NCBI RefSeq assembly: GCF_030285625.1
Contig: NZ_CP127294.1
Span: 5,428,501 to 5,492,500, forward strand
Direction of reading: 5' to 3'
Source of the DNA: Amycolatopsis sp. 2-15
Lineage (GTDB): Bacteria; Actinomycetota; Actinomycetes; Mycobacteriales; Pseudonocardiaceae
DNA: 64,000 bases
Part shown: piece after piece, positions 1 through 8,868 of the stretch
Numbering within the stretch: the stretch's first letter is position 1
Layout: each line of letters begins with the position of its first letter
Program-made: the position numbers and the translations under genes
Notes under the pieces: model-generated
What the model saw: only the letters and a program-made list of their open reading frames with translations
Database searches by the model: none
What the model was told of the DNA's origin: nothing

Positions 1-286
1 TGCCGGACTTCACGAGCTCGCCGGTCACCTCACGCCCGACGTTGCGCGTGGCCCCCGTCGAGTCCTTCGCGCCGGCGTCGCTGGTGAACATGGCGGCGGG
101 CAGCTTGTCGAGCCGGCCGTACGGGTCGTAGTTCGCATACAGGTAGAAGGACGCGTAGAGCAGCGGCACCAGCACGAGCGCGGCCATCGCCAGCTTCGGC
201 AGCGTGCCGGCCGAGAGGCGGCGCAGTTCGTTGAGGGCGATGCGGAAGGCGTTCAGGCCGCCGGCGCGCTTGTCGGGGGCGGTCAT
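1..286 (-). CDS. YhgE/Pip family membrane protein, N-terminal part (runs off window)
   Basis: Only the first 95 or so codons are present; the gene continues past the window start. The protein opens with a short cytoplasmic stretch, then one hydrophobic segment (about residues 30-50, LAMAALVLVPLLYASFYLYA) and the YDPYGRLDKLPAA region typical of the YhgE/Pip N-terminal domain. The family consists of ABC-2-like membrane proteins linked to export or phage-infection phenotypes; the substrate is unknown. Its ATG overlaps the TGA of the upstream ATPase-like gene (ATGA), so the two are translationally coupled and probably form one complex. Confidence 0.8.
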   Translation of the reverse strand, partial: MTAPDKRAGGLNAFRIALNELRRLSAGTLPKLAMAALVLVPLLYASFYLYANYDPYGRLDKLPAAMFTSDAGAKDSTGATRNVGREVTGELVKSG

Positions 287-969
287 GCCGGTTCTCCTTC
301 GGCGCTGAACTCTTCGGCGCGATCTTCTTCGGTGAGGGCGAGCAGCCGCACCGGCGCGGGCTGGTCGGTCGACCCGATGCGAGTCGGGGAGTAGGGGAGG
401 GCGGAAGCGGGCGTCGTCGCGGTGAGCACGGCGACGGCGAGGCCGCGCTTCGCGTGCTCCTCGGCGACCGCGGTCCACGTCTCGACGAGGCTCGTGTGCC
501 GGTCGGGAGTGTCGAGCACGAGCACGCGGACGCCGGTGCGCTCCGCGGCCAGCTCGGCGAGCAGCCGGGTGCGCATGGCGGGCTCGAGGTTCTCGAAGCG
601 GGTCCCGGCGAACGGCGCGGCGTCGTGCTCGGTGAGCCAGCGCGCCACGTCCTCCTTGCCCGCCGGCCGGTGCGCCAGCGCGAGCTCCTCACCGGCGACC
701 ACGCGCAGGGCCAGCGCCTCGTCGGGCTCGCTCACGCTCGGGGCGTCGACCACGGCGACGAGGTCGCGCAGCAGGCCGGGGACGTCGGCGGTGACCGTGC
801 CGGTGCTCGGCTCGACGCGGCCGGCCAGTGCGAGGCCCAGCGCGGTGATCCCGACGCCGGGCTCGCCGTGGACCAGCGTCACGCAGCCGTCCTCGACGGT
901 CAGCGAGGTGGGTGGCAACAGTGTGCCGTGGGGTCCCTCCAGGGACACCTGGTCGGCTCGTACCTGCAC
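283..969 (-). CDS. Degenerate ABC-type ATP-binding protein paired with YhgE
   Basis: This 228-residue protein has the length and layout of an ABC ATPase domain but its motifs are eroded. The Walker A position reads GEPGVGIT, so the invariant lysine before Thr is replaced by Ile. The Walker B-like strand VLVLDTPD lacks the usual catalytic Glu, and no LSGGQ signature is visible. It starts at a GTG with GGAG about 11 nt upstream and overlaps the YhgE gene by 4 nt. I infer a regulatory or structural partner of YhgE that may bind nucleotide poorly. A TetR-type palindrome lies just upstream. Confidence 0.65.
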   Translation of the reverse strand: MQVRADQVSLEGPHGTLLPPTSLTVEDGCVTLVHGEPGVGITALGLALAGRVEPSTGTVTADVPGLLRDLVAVVDAPSVSEPDEALALRVVAGEELALAHRPAGKEDVARWLTEHDAAPFAGTRFENLEPAMRTRLLAELAAERTGVRVLVLDTPDRHTSLVETWTAVAEEHAKRGLAVAVLTATTPASALPYSPTRIGSTDQPAPVRLLALTEEDRAEEFSAEGEPA

Positions 970-992
970 GAGGACACTCCAATTTTTTCCAT

Positions 993-1020
993 TGACCGGA
1001 CTTTTGAACTGACCGGTCAG
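993..1020. promoter_or_regulatory. Probable TetR-family operator upstream of the ATPase/yhgE pair
   Basis: CTGACCGGTCAG at 1009-1020 is a perfect 12-bp palindrome. A direct copy of its half, TGACCGG, lies at 993-999, exactly 17 bp from the second TGACCGG at 1010. The site is 24-50 bp upstream of the GTG start at 969, where a repressor would block transcription. No TetR gene is adjacent in this window; it may lie beyond the left end. Confidence 0.45.
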
Positions 1021-1113
1021 TGCAAAAATTTAGCGCACAAGATCAACGGGCGGCAAGTCGGGTGGTCACACGTCACACGACCGGGGCGGCCGTGTCCCGG
1101 TGAGCAGTGCTGG

Positions 1114-2031
1114 TCAGCGCAGCGCGGTCGCCGGATGGGCTTCCCATGAGGTCCACAGTGGACGATAGCCCTGCCGGTGCCAGAACACCGAGGAGAGCGG
1201 GTTCATCGGGTTGTAGTAGAGGTACGCGCCGACCGTGCCGGGACGCAGCAGCTCGCGGTGGACGTGGTCCATGAGGACCTGCCCGATCCCGCCGCCGCGG
1301 TGGCCGGGCGCGGTCACGACGTTGTTCACGTAGGCCCACCTCCCCGGCGGCAGGAGCTCGGCCGCCTCGGTGCCCGGAGCCGAGTCCACCCACGCGCACT
1401 GGGCCAGCGCCACCGGGTGGCCGCCGGCTTCCGCGAGCCAGGTGGCCGGTTCGTCGAGTGCGCGGCGCAACGCGGGCGCCAGCAGTTCCGCCGTCTGGTC
1501 CCGGCGGCGGTGCGCCACCAGTCCGGTGTAGTCGAACGTGGCCGCGCACAGCTCCAGCACGGTGTCGAAGTCGCCCGGCCCGGCCAGGCGCACGGCAATC
1601 CCGTCGGTGCCGGCGGCCGCGAGGGGCGGCGGGTCCGTCCGCACGGCGAGCGCGGACATCGGGGCGAGGCCGTGGTCGAGGAACGCCCGGATCGCCTCCG
1701 CGTCGCGACTCGGCCAGTTCACGACGCACGCGGAGTCGGCTTCGGCGGGCTCGGTGTCCAGCAGGGACCGCAGCTCGCCCAGCAGGAGGTCGAACCCCTC
1801 GGTGCCCGCGGTGTCCGCGTCGGGGAACAGCTGCCACACCTGAGCGGCCGACCACAGCAGGGGAGTGTCGCCCGGGCCGTGGCGATGGCGCTGCACGACT
1901 CCGGACACGCGCTCGCCCGCGCCCGTCACCGCGCTGACGCGCTCGCCGGCCGTGTCGCCGATCGACGGCGCGGGCGGCGGCAGCAGCGGGTCGAGCGCGG
2001 CGAACCGCGTCGCGGGTTCGGTGGTGGCCAC
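1114..2031 (-). CDS. GNAT family N-acetyltransferase
   Basis: A 305-residue protein with a C-terminal GNAT fold. Motif A, the acetyl-CoA pyrophosphate loop, is seen as VVTAPGHRGGGIGQVLM, followed by the C-terminal VFWHRQGYRPLW strand common in the family. The first 120 residues resemble a second, degenerate GNAT half, as in tandem-GNAT proteins. The acceptor cannot be predicted. The methyltransferase gene lies 19 nt upstream on the same strand, so the two are probably co-transcribed. Confidence 0.8.
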   Translation of the reverse strand: MATTEPATRFAALDPLLPPPAPSIGDTAGERVSAVTGAGERVSGVVQRHRHGPGDTPLLWSAAQVWQLFPDADTAGTEGFDLLLGELRSLLDTEPAEADSACVVNWPSRDAEAIRAFLDHGLAPMSALAVRTDPPPLAAAGTDGIAVRLAGPGDFDTVLELCAATFDYTGLVAHRRRDQTAELLAPALRRALDEPATWLAEAGGHPVALAQCAWVDSAPGTEAAELLPPGRWAYVNNVVTAPGHRGGGIGQVLMDHVHRELLRPGTVGAYLYYNPMNPLSSVFWHRQGYRPLWTSWEAHPATALR

Positions 2032-2050
2032 GAAAGCGCAGCGTAGCCGC

Positions 2051-2923
2051 TCAGGAGCGGCGCGTGCGGAAGATCGCCGTGCCGGGGAAGAGCTTGCCGC
2101 GCAACGGGCTCCACTGGCCCCAGGTGCGCGTGTGGCCCTCGGGCCACTCGGGTTCCAGCAGGTCCTCGAGCGCGAACCCGCCGGCGGCCAGCGCGCGCAC
2201 GTAGTCGCCGAGCGTGCGGTGGTACTCGACGTAGGTGGCCTCGCCGTCGTCGTCGACCTCCACGTACGGCGTGCGGTCGAAGTACGGCTGCGCGACGGTG
2301 AGGCCCAGCGGGCCCGGGTCGTCGGGGAAGATCCACCGCATCGGGTGGGTCACCGAGAACACCCAGGGCGAGCCGGGGCGCAGCAGGCGGTGCACCTCGG
2401 CGAACACCGTCGCGAGCGAAGGCACGAACGGCAGCGCGCCGAACGCGGAGCACGCGGCGTCGAAGCTGCCCGAGGCGAACGGCAGGTACTCGGCGTTGGC
2501 CTGGACGAGGGGCACGGCGACGCCGGTGCGCTCGTTGCCCTCGCGCGCGTGGCGCAGCATCCCGCCGGACAGGTCGGTCGCCACGGCCTCGGCGCCCGCC
2601 GAGGAGAGCCAGCGCGAGCACGCCGCCTGGCCGCAGCCGACCTCCAGCACACGCCGGCCGCGCACGTCGCCGAGCAGCCGCACGTCCTCCTCGCGCACGC
2701 CCTCCGGGCACCACACGAAGTCGGTGTCGCCGAGGAACTCGCCGTGGGTGGCCTGGTAGTCGTCGGCATCGGCGTCCCACCAGGCGAGGTTCGCCGCGGC
2801 CGCCTCGCCGCCGCCGACCGCGCGGTGCGCGACGCCGGCCGTGCCGAGCTGCAGCTCGGCCTGGGCGTGGCGGTCGGCCGTGTCCGCCGTGTCCGCGGTG
2901 GGGGCTGCCGAGTGGTCGGACAT
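2051..2923 (-). CDS. Class I SAM-dependent methyltransferase
   Basis: The 290-residue product carries a Rossmann methyltransferase domain: motif I VLEVGCGQAACSRWL (SAM-binding glycine loop), an acidic DLSGGML motif II region, and ASGSFDAACSAFGALPF at motif IV. The later HPMRWIFPDD stretch is typical of actinobacterial methyltransferase-11-type enzymes. I chose the ATG at 2923 because GGAAGG sits about 8 nt upstream; the open frame continues further but the extra residues look non-coding. Residues 9-17 contain a short TAD tandem repeat. The substrate is unknown. Confidence 0.8.
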   Translation of the reverse strand: MSDHSAAPTADTADTADRHAQAELQLGTAGVAHRAVGGGEAAAANLAWWDADADDYQATHGEFLGDTDFVWCPEGVREEDVRLLGDVRGRRVLEVGCGQAACSRWLSSAGAEAVATDLSGGMLRHAREGNERTGVAVPLVQANAEYLPFASGSFDAACSAFGALPFVPSLATVFAEVHRLLRPGSPWVFSVTHPMRWIFPDDPGPLGLTVAQPYFDRTPYVEVDDDGEATYVEYHRTLGDYVRALAAGGFALEDLLEPEWPEGHTRTWGQWSPLRGKLFPGTAIFRTRRS

Positions 2924-3227
2924 GCTGGGTCCTTCCGGGAATGACGGGGGGAATGCCGGCACCGGCCGAAACGTTGGCGGAAGGGTACCGGGAGCTGTGG
3001 GGACCCTGATTGTGTGCCCTACCGGGGCCCGCGTACGATACGTGTTAGCGCAGTGGGTTCGCGCTGCCTGGGTCTTCACTTGCCGGGGGAGCGCACCGTT
3101 TGCGGGTCATGCCGCGGTCGTTCACTGGTGGACGTTGCTCGTGGGGTCGTCGCATGTTCCCGTCTCACGCCCCATCGCGCCGCCAACTGGACACCCTACG
3201 ATCCCATCCTCCGGAGCAACCCGCCTA
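2924..3227 (+). promoter_or_regulatory. rpsA upstream region with promoter at 3010-3039
   Basis: This 304-base stretch between divergent genes holds a plausible housekeeping promoter: TTGTGT at 3010-3015, an 18-bp spacer and TACGAT at 3034-3039. Transcription from there would give a leader of roughly 180 nt before rpsA. I see no supported ORF. A long 5' leader suits autoregulation of S1 but no conserved structure could be assigned by eye. Confidence 0.45.
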
Positions 3228-4733
3228 ATGACCACCGACACCGCCACCGCCCCGACCGCCCCCACCGGGGCCCCGCAGGTCGCCATCAACGACATCGGGT
3301 CGGAGGAAGACTTCCTCGCGGCTATCGACAAGACCATCAAGTACTTCAACGATGGCGACATCGTCGAAGGCACGATCGTCAAGGTCGACCGCGACGAGGT
3401 CCTGCTCGACATCGGCTACAAGACCGAGGGCGTCATCCCCTCGCGCGAGCTTTCCATCAAGCACGATGTCGACCCGGCTGAGGTTGTCTCCGTCGGCGAT
3501 GAGGTCGAAGCTCTCGTTCTCCAGAAGGAGGACAAGGAAGGCCGCTTGATCCTGTCCAAGAAGCGTGCTCAGTACGAGCGCGCCTGGGGCACGATCGAAG
3601 AGCTCAAGGAGAAGGACGAGCCCGTCAAGGGCACCGTCATCGAGGTCGTCAAGGGTGGTCTCATCCTGGACATCGGCCTCCGTGGCTTCCTTCCCGCCTC
3701 GCTGGTCGAGATGCGCCGCGTGCGCGACTTGCAGCCGTACGTCGGCCGCGAGCTCGAGGCGAAGATCATCGAGCTGGACAAGAACCGCAACAACGTGGTC
3801 CTGTCCCGCCGCGCCTACCTCGAGCAGACGCAGTCCGAGGTCCGCAGCGAGTTCCTCAACAACCTCGCCAAGGGCCAGGTCCGCAAGGGCGTCGTGTCCT
3901 CCATCGTCAACTTCGGTGCCTTCGTGGACCTGGGTGGCGTCGACGGCCTGGTGCACGTCTCCGAGCTGTCCTGGAAGCACATCGACCACCCGTCCGAGGT
4001 CGTCGAGGTCGGCCAGGAGGTCACGGTCGAGGTCCTCGACGTCGACATGGACCGCGAGCGCGTGTCCCTGTCGCTGAAGGCGACCCAGGAAGACCCGTGG
4101 CGCCAGTTCGCCCGCACCCACGCGATCGGCCAGATCGTGCCGGGCAAGGTCACCAAGCTCGTCCCGTTCGGTGCGTTCGTGCGCGTCGAGGAGGGCATCG
4201 AGGGCCTGGTGCACATCTCCGAGCTGGCCGAGCGCCACGTGGAGATCCCGGAGCAGGTCGTCCAGGTCAACGGCGACGTCATGGTCAAGGTCATCGACAT
4301 CGACCTCGAGCGCCGTCGCATCTCGCTGTCGCTGAAGCAGGCCAACGAGGGCGTCACGCCGGACACCGAGTTCGACCCGACCCAGTACGGCATGGCCGCC
4401 GAGTACGACGCCGAGGGCAACTACATTTACCCCGAAGGCTTCGACCCGGACACCCAGGAGTGGCAGGACGGCTTCGACAAGCAGCGCGAGGAGTGGGAGC
4501 GGCAGTACGCCGAGGCCCTCACGCGCTACGAGGCCCACATGGCGCAGGTCAAGAAGGCTGCCGAGGCCGACGCCGAAGCCGCTGCCGACGCCGCCACCGG
4601 CATCGAGGGTGGCAGCAGCGGGGGCGACCAGACCTACACCTCCGCTCCGGCAGAGGCCAAGAGCGGCGGCACGCTGGCCAGCGACGAGCAGCTCGCGGCT
4701 CTGCGCGAGAAGCTGTCGGGCGGCCAGGGCTGA
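3228..4733 (+). CDS. rpsA: 30S ribosomal protein S1
   Basis: This 501-residue protein has four S1 RNA-binding domains, at about residues 42-110, 130-198, 215-285 and 300-370. The third and fourth show the classic GAFVDL...GLVHVSELS and GAFVRV...GLVHISELA cores. Four domains plus an acidic, low-complexity C-terminal tail (YPEGFDPDTQEWQDGFDKQR onward) is the actinobacterial S1 form, shorter than the six-domain E. coli protein. It binds mRNA at the ribosome during initiation. ATG at 3228 is preceded by CCGGAG 11 nt upstream. The neighbourhood rpsA-coaE-uvrB is conserved in mycobacteria. Confidence 0.97.
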   Translation: MTTDTATAPTAPTGAPQVAINDIGSEEDFLAAIDKTIKYFNDGDIVEGTIVKVDRDEVLLDIGYKTEGVIPSRELSIKHDVDPAEVVSVGDEVEALVLQKEDKEGRLILSKKRAQYERAWGTIEELKEKDEPVKGTVIEVVKGGLILDIGLRGFLPASLVEMRRVRDLQPYVGRELEAKIIELDKNRNNVVLSRRAYLEQTQSEVRSEFLNNLAKGQVRKGVVSSIVNFGAFVDLGGVDGLVHVSELSWKHIDHPSEVVEVGQEVTVEVLDVDMDRERVSLSLKATQEDPWRQFARTHAIGQIVPGKVTKLVPFGAFVRVEEGIEGLVHISELAERHVEIPEQVVQVNGDVMVKVIDIDLERRRISLSLKQANEGVTPDTEFDPTQYGMAAEYDAEGNYIYPEGFDPDTQEWQDGFDKQREEWERQYAEALTRYEAHMAQVKKAAEADAEAAADAATGIEGGSSGGDQTYTSAPAEAKSGGTLASDEQLAALREKLSGGQG

Positions 4734-4768
4734 GTCACGCCTGACGCTTGAGCGCCACTGAGTTCTGA

Positions 4769-4811
4769 CATCGCGGCCCCGGTCCAGTTCGGACCGGGGC
4801 CGCGATGTTTT
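4769..4811 (+). terminator. Rho-independent terminator of rpsA
   Basis: A perfect 17-bp stem (CATCGCGGCCCCGGTCC at 4769-4785 with its complement at 4791-4807), a 5-nt AGTTC loop, and a following TTTT at 4808-4811. It lies 35 nt after the rpsA stop and before the convergent TetR gene. Confidence 0.92.
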
Positions 4812-4895
4812 CGTGTGCGCTTGAGGTGTGCGAAGTGGACCGCCCCGACGTCGGGTTGCAGGAAGGCCGGCAGAACGCACTGGCGTGCGCCGGTG

Positions 4896-5528
4896 TCAGT
4901 TGTGGAGGCCGAGCCCGGTGATCATCGACAGCACGCCGCTGCGGTACATGGCCTCGTTGGCTTCGTCGGTCGGCTCGATGAACCAGTCGCTCAGCGGCGT
5001 CTGCGAGCGGATCGTGAGCTCGACACTCACCAAGCCGTGCATGGACGTCCACAGCAGATAGCCGTAGCCACGCGAGTCCGTGCCGCGATCGCTGACGCGG
5101 CGGATCTTGCCGACGAACATCGCGAACGTCGTGCGCAGCACCGCCGTGCGCAGCTCCGGGTCCGGGTCGTAGCCGTGGACCGAGCGTTCGAACATCATCG
5201 CGTAGCGGGCCGGGCTCTCCAGCGCGAAGCGGCGGTAGGCCAGCGCGACCTCGAGGAGGTCCGCGACGCCGTCGTCGGTCTCCGGCGGCACGTCGAGCAG
5301 CTCGTCGCGCAGGAGGTCGAACGCGCGCTCGTACAGCGCGTCCAGCAGACCGGTGCGGCCGCCGAAGCGCGTGTAGACGGTGATGGTGGACGCGCCGGCC
5401 GCCTCGGCCACGCCGCGCACGGTGAGGCCGCCGACGCCGCGGTCGGTGAGCACGGTCAACGCGGCGTCGAGGAACCGGCTCCGGTTGTGCTGGTCGGCAG
5501 GCTGCGTCGACAGATGGCGGGTGGCCAC
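4896..5528 (-). CDS. TetR/AcrR family transcriptional regulator
   Basis: The 210-residue product has an N-terminal TetR helix-turn-helix (about residues 15-60: FLDAALTVLTDRGVGGLTVR, AEAAGASTITVYTRFGGRTG) and a C-terminal helical ligand domain with the WTSMHGLVSVEL segment usual in TetR_C_33-type proteins. The start is the GTG at 5528, preceded by AAGGGGG 9 nt upstream; the frame stays open beyond it without coding character. It is divergent from the OsmC-GlxA pair, which it may control together with itself. Confidence 0.85.
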   Translation of the reverse strand: MATRHLSTQPADQHNRSRFLDAALTVLTDRGVGGLTVRGVAEAAGASTITVYTRFGGRTGLLDALYERAFDLLRDELLDVPPETDDGVADLLEVALAYRRFALESPARYAMMFERSVHGYDPDPELRTAVLRTTFAMFVGKIRRVSDRGTDSRGYGYLLWTSMHGLVSVELTIRSQTPLSDWFIEPTDEANEAMYRSGVLSMITGLGLHN

Positions 5529-5646
5529 GACCGTTACCCCCTTCGCCCGTGCCGCGCAGGACAGGTCCGCGTCTCGCCTGCCGAAGATACGATATTCACG
5601 CTCGCTTGGGAACTTCGCCATGCGGCCGGATCTGTGGGATCTTCGT

Positions 5647-5688
5647 CTTGTGGACCTCGCCACGGCGTGGCACCACTTCGTCCACAAG
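5647..5688. repeat. Nested inverted repeat between divergent tetR and osmC genes
   Basis: CTTGTGGAC at 5647-5655 pairs with GTCCACAAG at 5680-5688 (9-bp arms), and inside it GCCAC at 5659-5663 pairs with GTGGC at 5667-5671. It lies in the 225-bp divergent intergenic region, about 65 nt before the osmC start. It may be an operator or an mRNA hairpin in the osmC leader. Confidence 0.4.
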
Positions 5689-5753
5689 CGACGTTCGGTT
5701 AGGTGGAGCGGCGCAGTGGCACCGTCGAGTATCCCGAGCAGGAGGACAACCGG

Positions 5754-6194
5754 ATGACTGAGCCGGAACCGGGCAGTGTTGTCGTCAGTGAAGCAGGCGA
5801 AGGCCGCTTCACCCAGCACGTGACCGCGGGTGGTTTCGAGCTCGTCGTGGACGAGCCCCAGTCGGTCGGCGGCGACGGCAGCGGCCCGACTCCGTACGAC
5901 CTGCTCCTCGGCGCGCTCGGCTCCTGCACGGCGATCACGCTGCGGATGTACGCGGACCGCAAGAACATCCCGCTGGCGAACGTGAGCGTCCGGCTGCGCC
6001 ACGACCGCATCCACGCCCGCGACTGCGAGCGCTGCGAAACCGAGGTCGGCATGGTCAGCCGCATCAGCCGCGAGATCGAGCTCGAAGGCGACCTCGACGA
6101 CGAGCAGCGCGCGCGGTTGCTGGAGATCGCGGACAAGTGCCCCGTGCACCGCACGCTGGAGCACGAAATCGACGTCCAGACGAAGTTGGTCTGA
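5754..6194 (+). CDS. OsmC family peroxiredoxin-like protein
   Basis: This 146-residue protein matches the OsmC/Ohr fold. The two redox cysteines are visible in GSCTAITLRMYA and KCPVHRTLEHEI; the PTPYDLLLGALG turn before the first cysteine is characteristic. An extra DCERCE pair sits between them. Such proteins reduce organic hydroperoxides using thiols. AGGAGG lies 8 nt before the ATG. The GlxA-like regulator follows after 8 nt, so the two form an operon. Confidence 0.88.
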   Translation: MTEPEPGSVVVSEAGEGRFTQHVTAGGFELVVDEPQSVGGDGSGPTPYDLLLGALGSCTAITLRMYADRKNIPLANVSVRLRHDRIHARDCERCETEVGMVSRISREIELEGDLDDEQRARLLEIADKCPVHRTLEHEIDVQTKLV

Positions 6195-6202
6195 GGAACG
6201 GG

Positions 6203-7201
6203 GTGCGCGCCATGGAGCGAAGCGAGCGGGTCGTCGTGGTCGTCTACGACGCGGTGCGGCTCCTGGACGTGACCGGGCCGCTCGAGGTGTTCGGGATGGC
6301 CAACGAGCACGGCGCGCACTACGAGCTGCTCACCGCGTCGCCGGGCGGCACCGACGTGCGCACCACCACCGGCACGCGCCTCGGTGCCGACGTGGCGCTC
6401 GAGGACGTCGACGTCGAGGGTGGCACGCTCGTGGTGCCGGGCAGCCCGAACTGGCAGATCACCGTGACCGACGAGCACCTGCTCGACCAGGTTCGCCGCC
6501 TGTCCCGCCAGGCGCGGCGCACCGCGTCGGTGTGCGCGGGCGCCTTCACGCTCGCGGCCGCCGGCCTGCTGGAAGGCCGCCGCGCGGCCACGCACTGGGA
6601 GCTCGCCGACCAGCTCGCGCGCCGCTACCCGGGTGTCGAAGTGGACTGCGAAGCGATCTTCGTGCGTGACGGCCCGGTGATCTCCTCGGCCGGCGTCACT
6701 TCCGGCATCGACCTGTCGCTGGCCCTCGTGGAGGAGGACCTCGGCTCCGAGGCCGCGCGGCTCGTCGCGAAGCACCTGGTGGTGTTCCTGCAGCGGCCGG
6801 GCGGGCAGTCGCAGTTCAGCGTTCGCCTGGCGGCCCAGCCCGCGCGAAACGACCTGCTGCGCGGGATCATGGACCGCATCACCGCCGACCCGTCGGCCGA
6901 CCACAGCCTGTCGCTGCTGGCCGACGACGCGGGCGTCAGCGTCCGCCACCTCACGCGGCTGTTCCGCGACCAGATGGGCACCTCGGTTGCCCGGTTCGTG
7001 GAGAGCACGCGGCTGGAGGCGGCGCAGCAGCTGCTGGAGACGGGCACGGCCCCGCTCGACGTGGTCGCGCGCCGCACGGGGTTCGGCTCGGCGGAGACGC
7101 TGCGCCGGGTGTTCACCCGCGAGCTGGGGGTGCCGCCGAGCGCTTACCGGGCCCGCTTCCGGACCACGGTCACACCGGCGTTGGCCGGCGCCGGTCGCTG
7201 A
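6203..7201 (+). CDS. GlxA-type transcriptional regulator (DJ-1/PfpI + AraC HTH)
   Basis: The N-terminal half (residues 1-170) is a DJ-1/PfpI domain with the nucleophile-elbow sequence SVCAGAFTLAAAGLL. The C-terminal 100 residues form two AraC helix-turn-helices (LADDAGVSVRHLTRLFRDQ and VARRTGFGSAETLRRVFTRE). This architecture is the GlxA/FtrA class of regulators, often sensing amines or carbonyl metabolites. I prefer the GTG at 6203 because GAGGA sits 5 nt upstream; ATG at 6212 is the alternative. It probably regulates the upstream osmC operon or a remote target. Confidence 0.85.
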   Translation: MRAMERSERVVVVVYDAVRLLDVTGPLEVFGMANEHGAHYELLTASPGGTDVRTTTGTRLGADVALEDVDVEGGTLVVPGSPNWQITVTDEHLLDQVRRLSRQARRTASVCAGAFTLAAAGLLEGRRAATHWELADQLARRYPGVEVDCEAIFVRDGPVISSAGVTSGIDLSLALVEEDLGSEAARLVAKHLVVFLQRPGGQSQFSVRLAAQPARNDLLRGIMDRITADPSADHSLSLLADDAGVSVRHLTRLFRDQMGTSVARFVESTRLEAAQQLLETGTAPLDVVARRTGFGSAETLRRVFTRELGVPPSAYRARFRTTVTPALAGAGR

Positions 7202-7217
7202 GTCAGCCGGTCACCGC

Positions 7218-7433
7218 TCAAGAGGGAGAGACGACCGGAACCCAGATGCGTTCCAGCGCCGCGGCGCGGGCGCGGCGGCGGAGGCCGGCGAAGCTGTGCT
7301 GGGCGGGTACGAGGAGGGCGCTGAGCCACGTGCGCCGGTATTCGGCGAGGGCTTCCGCGACCGGGCGGTAGCCGACGCAGTGCACCAGCCCCGGCGTTCC
7401 GAGCCGGTGCTTCCCGACGTGCTTTTCCGCCAT
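7218..7433 (-). CDS. Small hypothetical protein, 71 aa
   Basis: I do not recognise a family. The case for a real gene is a strong Shine-Dalgarno, GGAGGA, 4 nt before the ATG at 7433, and a compact basic product (MAEKHVGKHRLGTP start, RRRARAAALERI helix near the end). It is convergent with the GlxA-like gene, with 16 nt between the stops. No signal peptide or membrane segment is visible. Confidence 0.5.
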   Translation of the reverse strand: MAEKHVGKHRLGTPGLVHCVGYRPVAEALAEYRRTWLSALLVPAQHSFAGLRRRARAAALERIWVPVVSPS

Positions 7434-7648
7434 CGTTCCTCCGTGTGGGCGACCCTTCCGCCGCGCACGGTACGCAATCGCGCCGGTAAAACCGGGTAGC
7501 CGCTCGGCGTGTCACCCGGATCAGTCAGCGAGTTCCGGACAATGCCCTTGATTTTCGACTTGGGGTGTGCGTGTACCCGTGCGAGTGCACGTGCAGGGCT
7601 CTGACGTCCCCTGATCGGGTGGCGCTCGGGTCTGGCTAGGGTGAGGTC

Positions 7649-8836
7649 ATGCTGCGAGTGGGTCTGACGGGCGGGATCGGCGCGGGGAAATCGACGGTGG
7701 CGAACCGGTTCGCGGAGCACGGCGCCGTGCTCGTGGACTCCGACCGGATCGCGCGCGAGGTCGTGGAGCCGGGCACGCCCGGGCTGGCGGCCTTGGTGGA
7801 GGCGTTCGGTGAGGACATCCTCGCCGCCGACGGGTCGCTCGACCGCCCGGCGCTGGCGGCGAAGGCGTTCGCCGACGACGCGTCGCGCAAGCGCCTCAAC
7901 GGGATCGTCCACCCGCTCGTCGGCAAGCGCACGGCCGAGCTGATGGCCGAGGCCGCCGACGACGCGGTGATCGTCCACGACATCCCGCTGCTCGTGGAGG
8001 GAAACCTGGCGTCGGCGTATCACCTCGTGGTGATCGTCGACGCGCCCGTGGAGGTCCGCGTGCGCCGGCTCGTGGAGGTGCGCGGCATGGCGGAGGCCGA
8101 CGCGCGGGCGCGGATCCGCGCGCAGGCCAGCGACGAGCAGCGCCGCGCGGTCGCCGACGTCTGGCTCGACAACGGCGGCGCGCAGGACGCCGTGCTGGCC
8201 GAGGTCGACGCCTTGTGGGCCGACCGGCTGGTGCCGTTCGAGGCCAACCTGCGGCTGCGCAAGCCCCGCCCGCCGATGTCGCCGATGATCGCGCCGTACG
8301 ACCCGACATGGCCGCTGCAGGCCGAACGCCGGCTCGCGCGCCTGCGGCAGATCGCGGGGGAACGCCTGCTGCGCGCCGACCACATCGGGTCCACCGCAGT
8401 GCCGGGGCTGCCCGCCAAGGACGTCCTCGACCTGCAGCTCACCGTCCCCACGCCGGCCGACGCCGACGCGCTCGCCGAGCCACTGGCCGACGCCGGTTTC
8501 CCCCGGCTGGAGGGCGATTGGTGGGACGACCCGCAGGACGGCTCGGCGTCGCCGTGGCCGAAGCGCCTCCACGTCGGAGCCGACCCGAAGCGCCCGGTGA
8601 ACCTGCACGTGCGCACATCCGAGACGCCGGCGTGGCGCCTCGCGCTGTTGTTCCGCGACTGGATGCGCGCGAACCCGGCGGAGCGCGACGCGTACGCGGC
8701 GGTGAAGGAGCAGCTCGCGCGCGAGCACTCAGCCGACGGCACCGTCGCGAAGTACACCGACGCCAAGCAGGGCTGGGTCAACGACGCGTTCACCCGCGCC
8801 GAGGTCTGGGCCGAGCAGACGTCGTGGCGGCCGTGA
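7649..8836 (+). CDS. coaE: Dephospho-CoA kinase fused to GrpB (UPF0157) domain
   Basis: Residues 1-200 are dephospho-CoA kinase, the last step of CoA synthesis: P-loop GGIGAGKS at 8-15, [10 protein letters not shown], and the DIPLLVE lid region. From about residue 210 the protein continues into a GrpB/UPF0157 nucleotidyltransferase-like domain ([36 protein letters not shown]). The 395-residue fusion matches the mycobacterial CoaE. A TAGGGT -10 box ends 6 nt before the ATG, so the mRNA is probably leaderless. Its place between rpsA and uvrB is conserved synteny. Confidence 0.95.
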   Translation: MLRVGLTGGIGAGKSTVANRFAEHGAVLVDSDRIAREVVEPGTPGLAALVEAFGEDILAADGSLDRPALAAKAFADDASRKRLNGIVHPLVGKRTAELMAEAADDAVIVHDIPLLVEGNLASAYHLVVIVDAPVEVRVRRLVEVRGMAEADARARIRAQASDEQRRAVADVWLDNGGAQDAVLAEVDALWADRLVPFEANLRLRKPRPPMSPMIAPYDPTWPLQAERRLARLRQIAGERLLRADHIGSTAVPGLPAKDVLDLQLTVPTPADADALAEPLADAGFPRLEGDWWDDPQDGSASPWPKRLHVGADPKRPVNLHVRTSETPAWRLALLFRDWMRANPAERDAYAAVKEQLAREHSADGTVAKYTDAKQGWVNDAFTRAEVWAEQTSWRP

Positions 8837-8868
8837 AAAACCGGGTGCGCGGCCGGCGGTGGCGCTGT

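Noticed and set aside
1080..1101. Weak ACCGGG...CCCGGT stem after the GNAT gene as a terminator
   Set aside because: Six-base arms with a 10-nt loop and no T run; too weak to call.
2924..3079. N-terminal extension of the methyltransferase
   Set aside because: The frame stays open but lacks family similarity, and GGAAGG sits at the right distance for ATG 2923.
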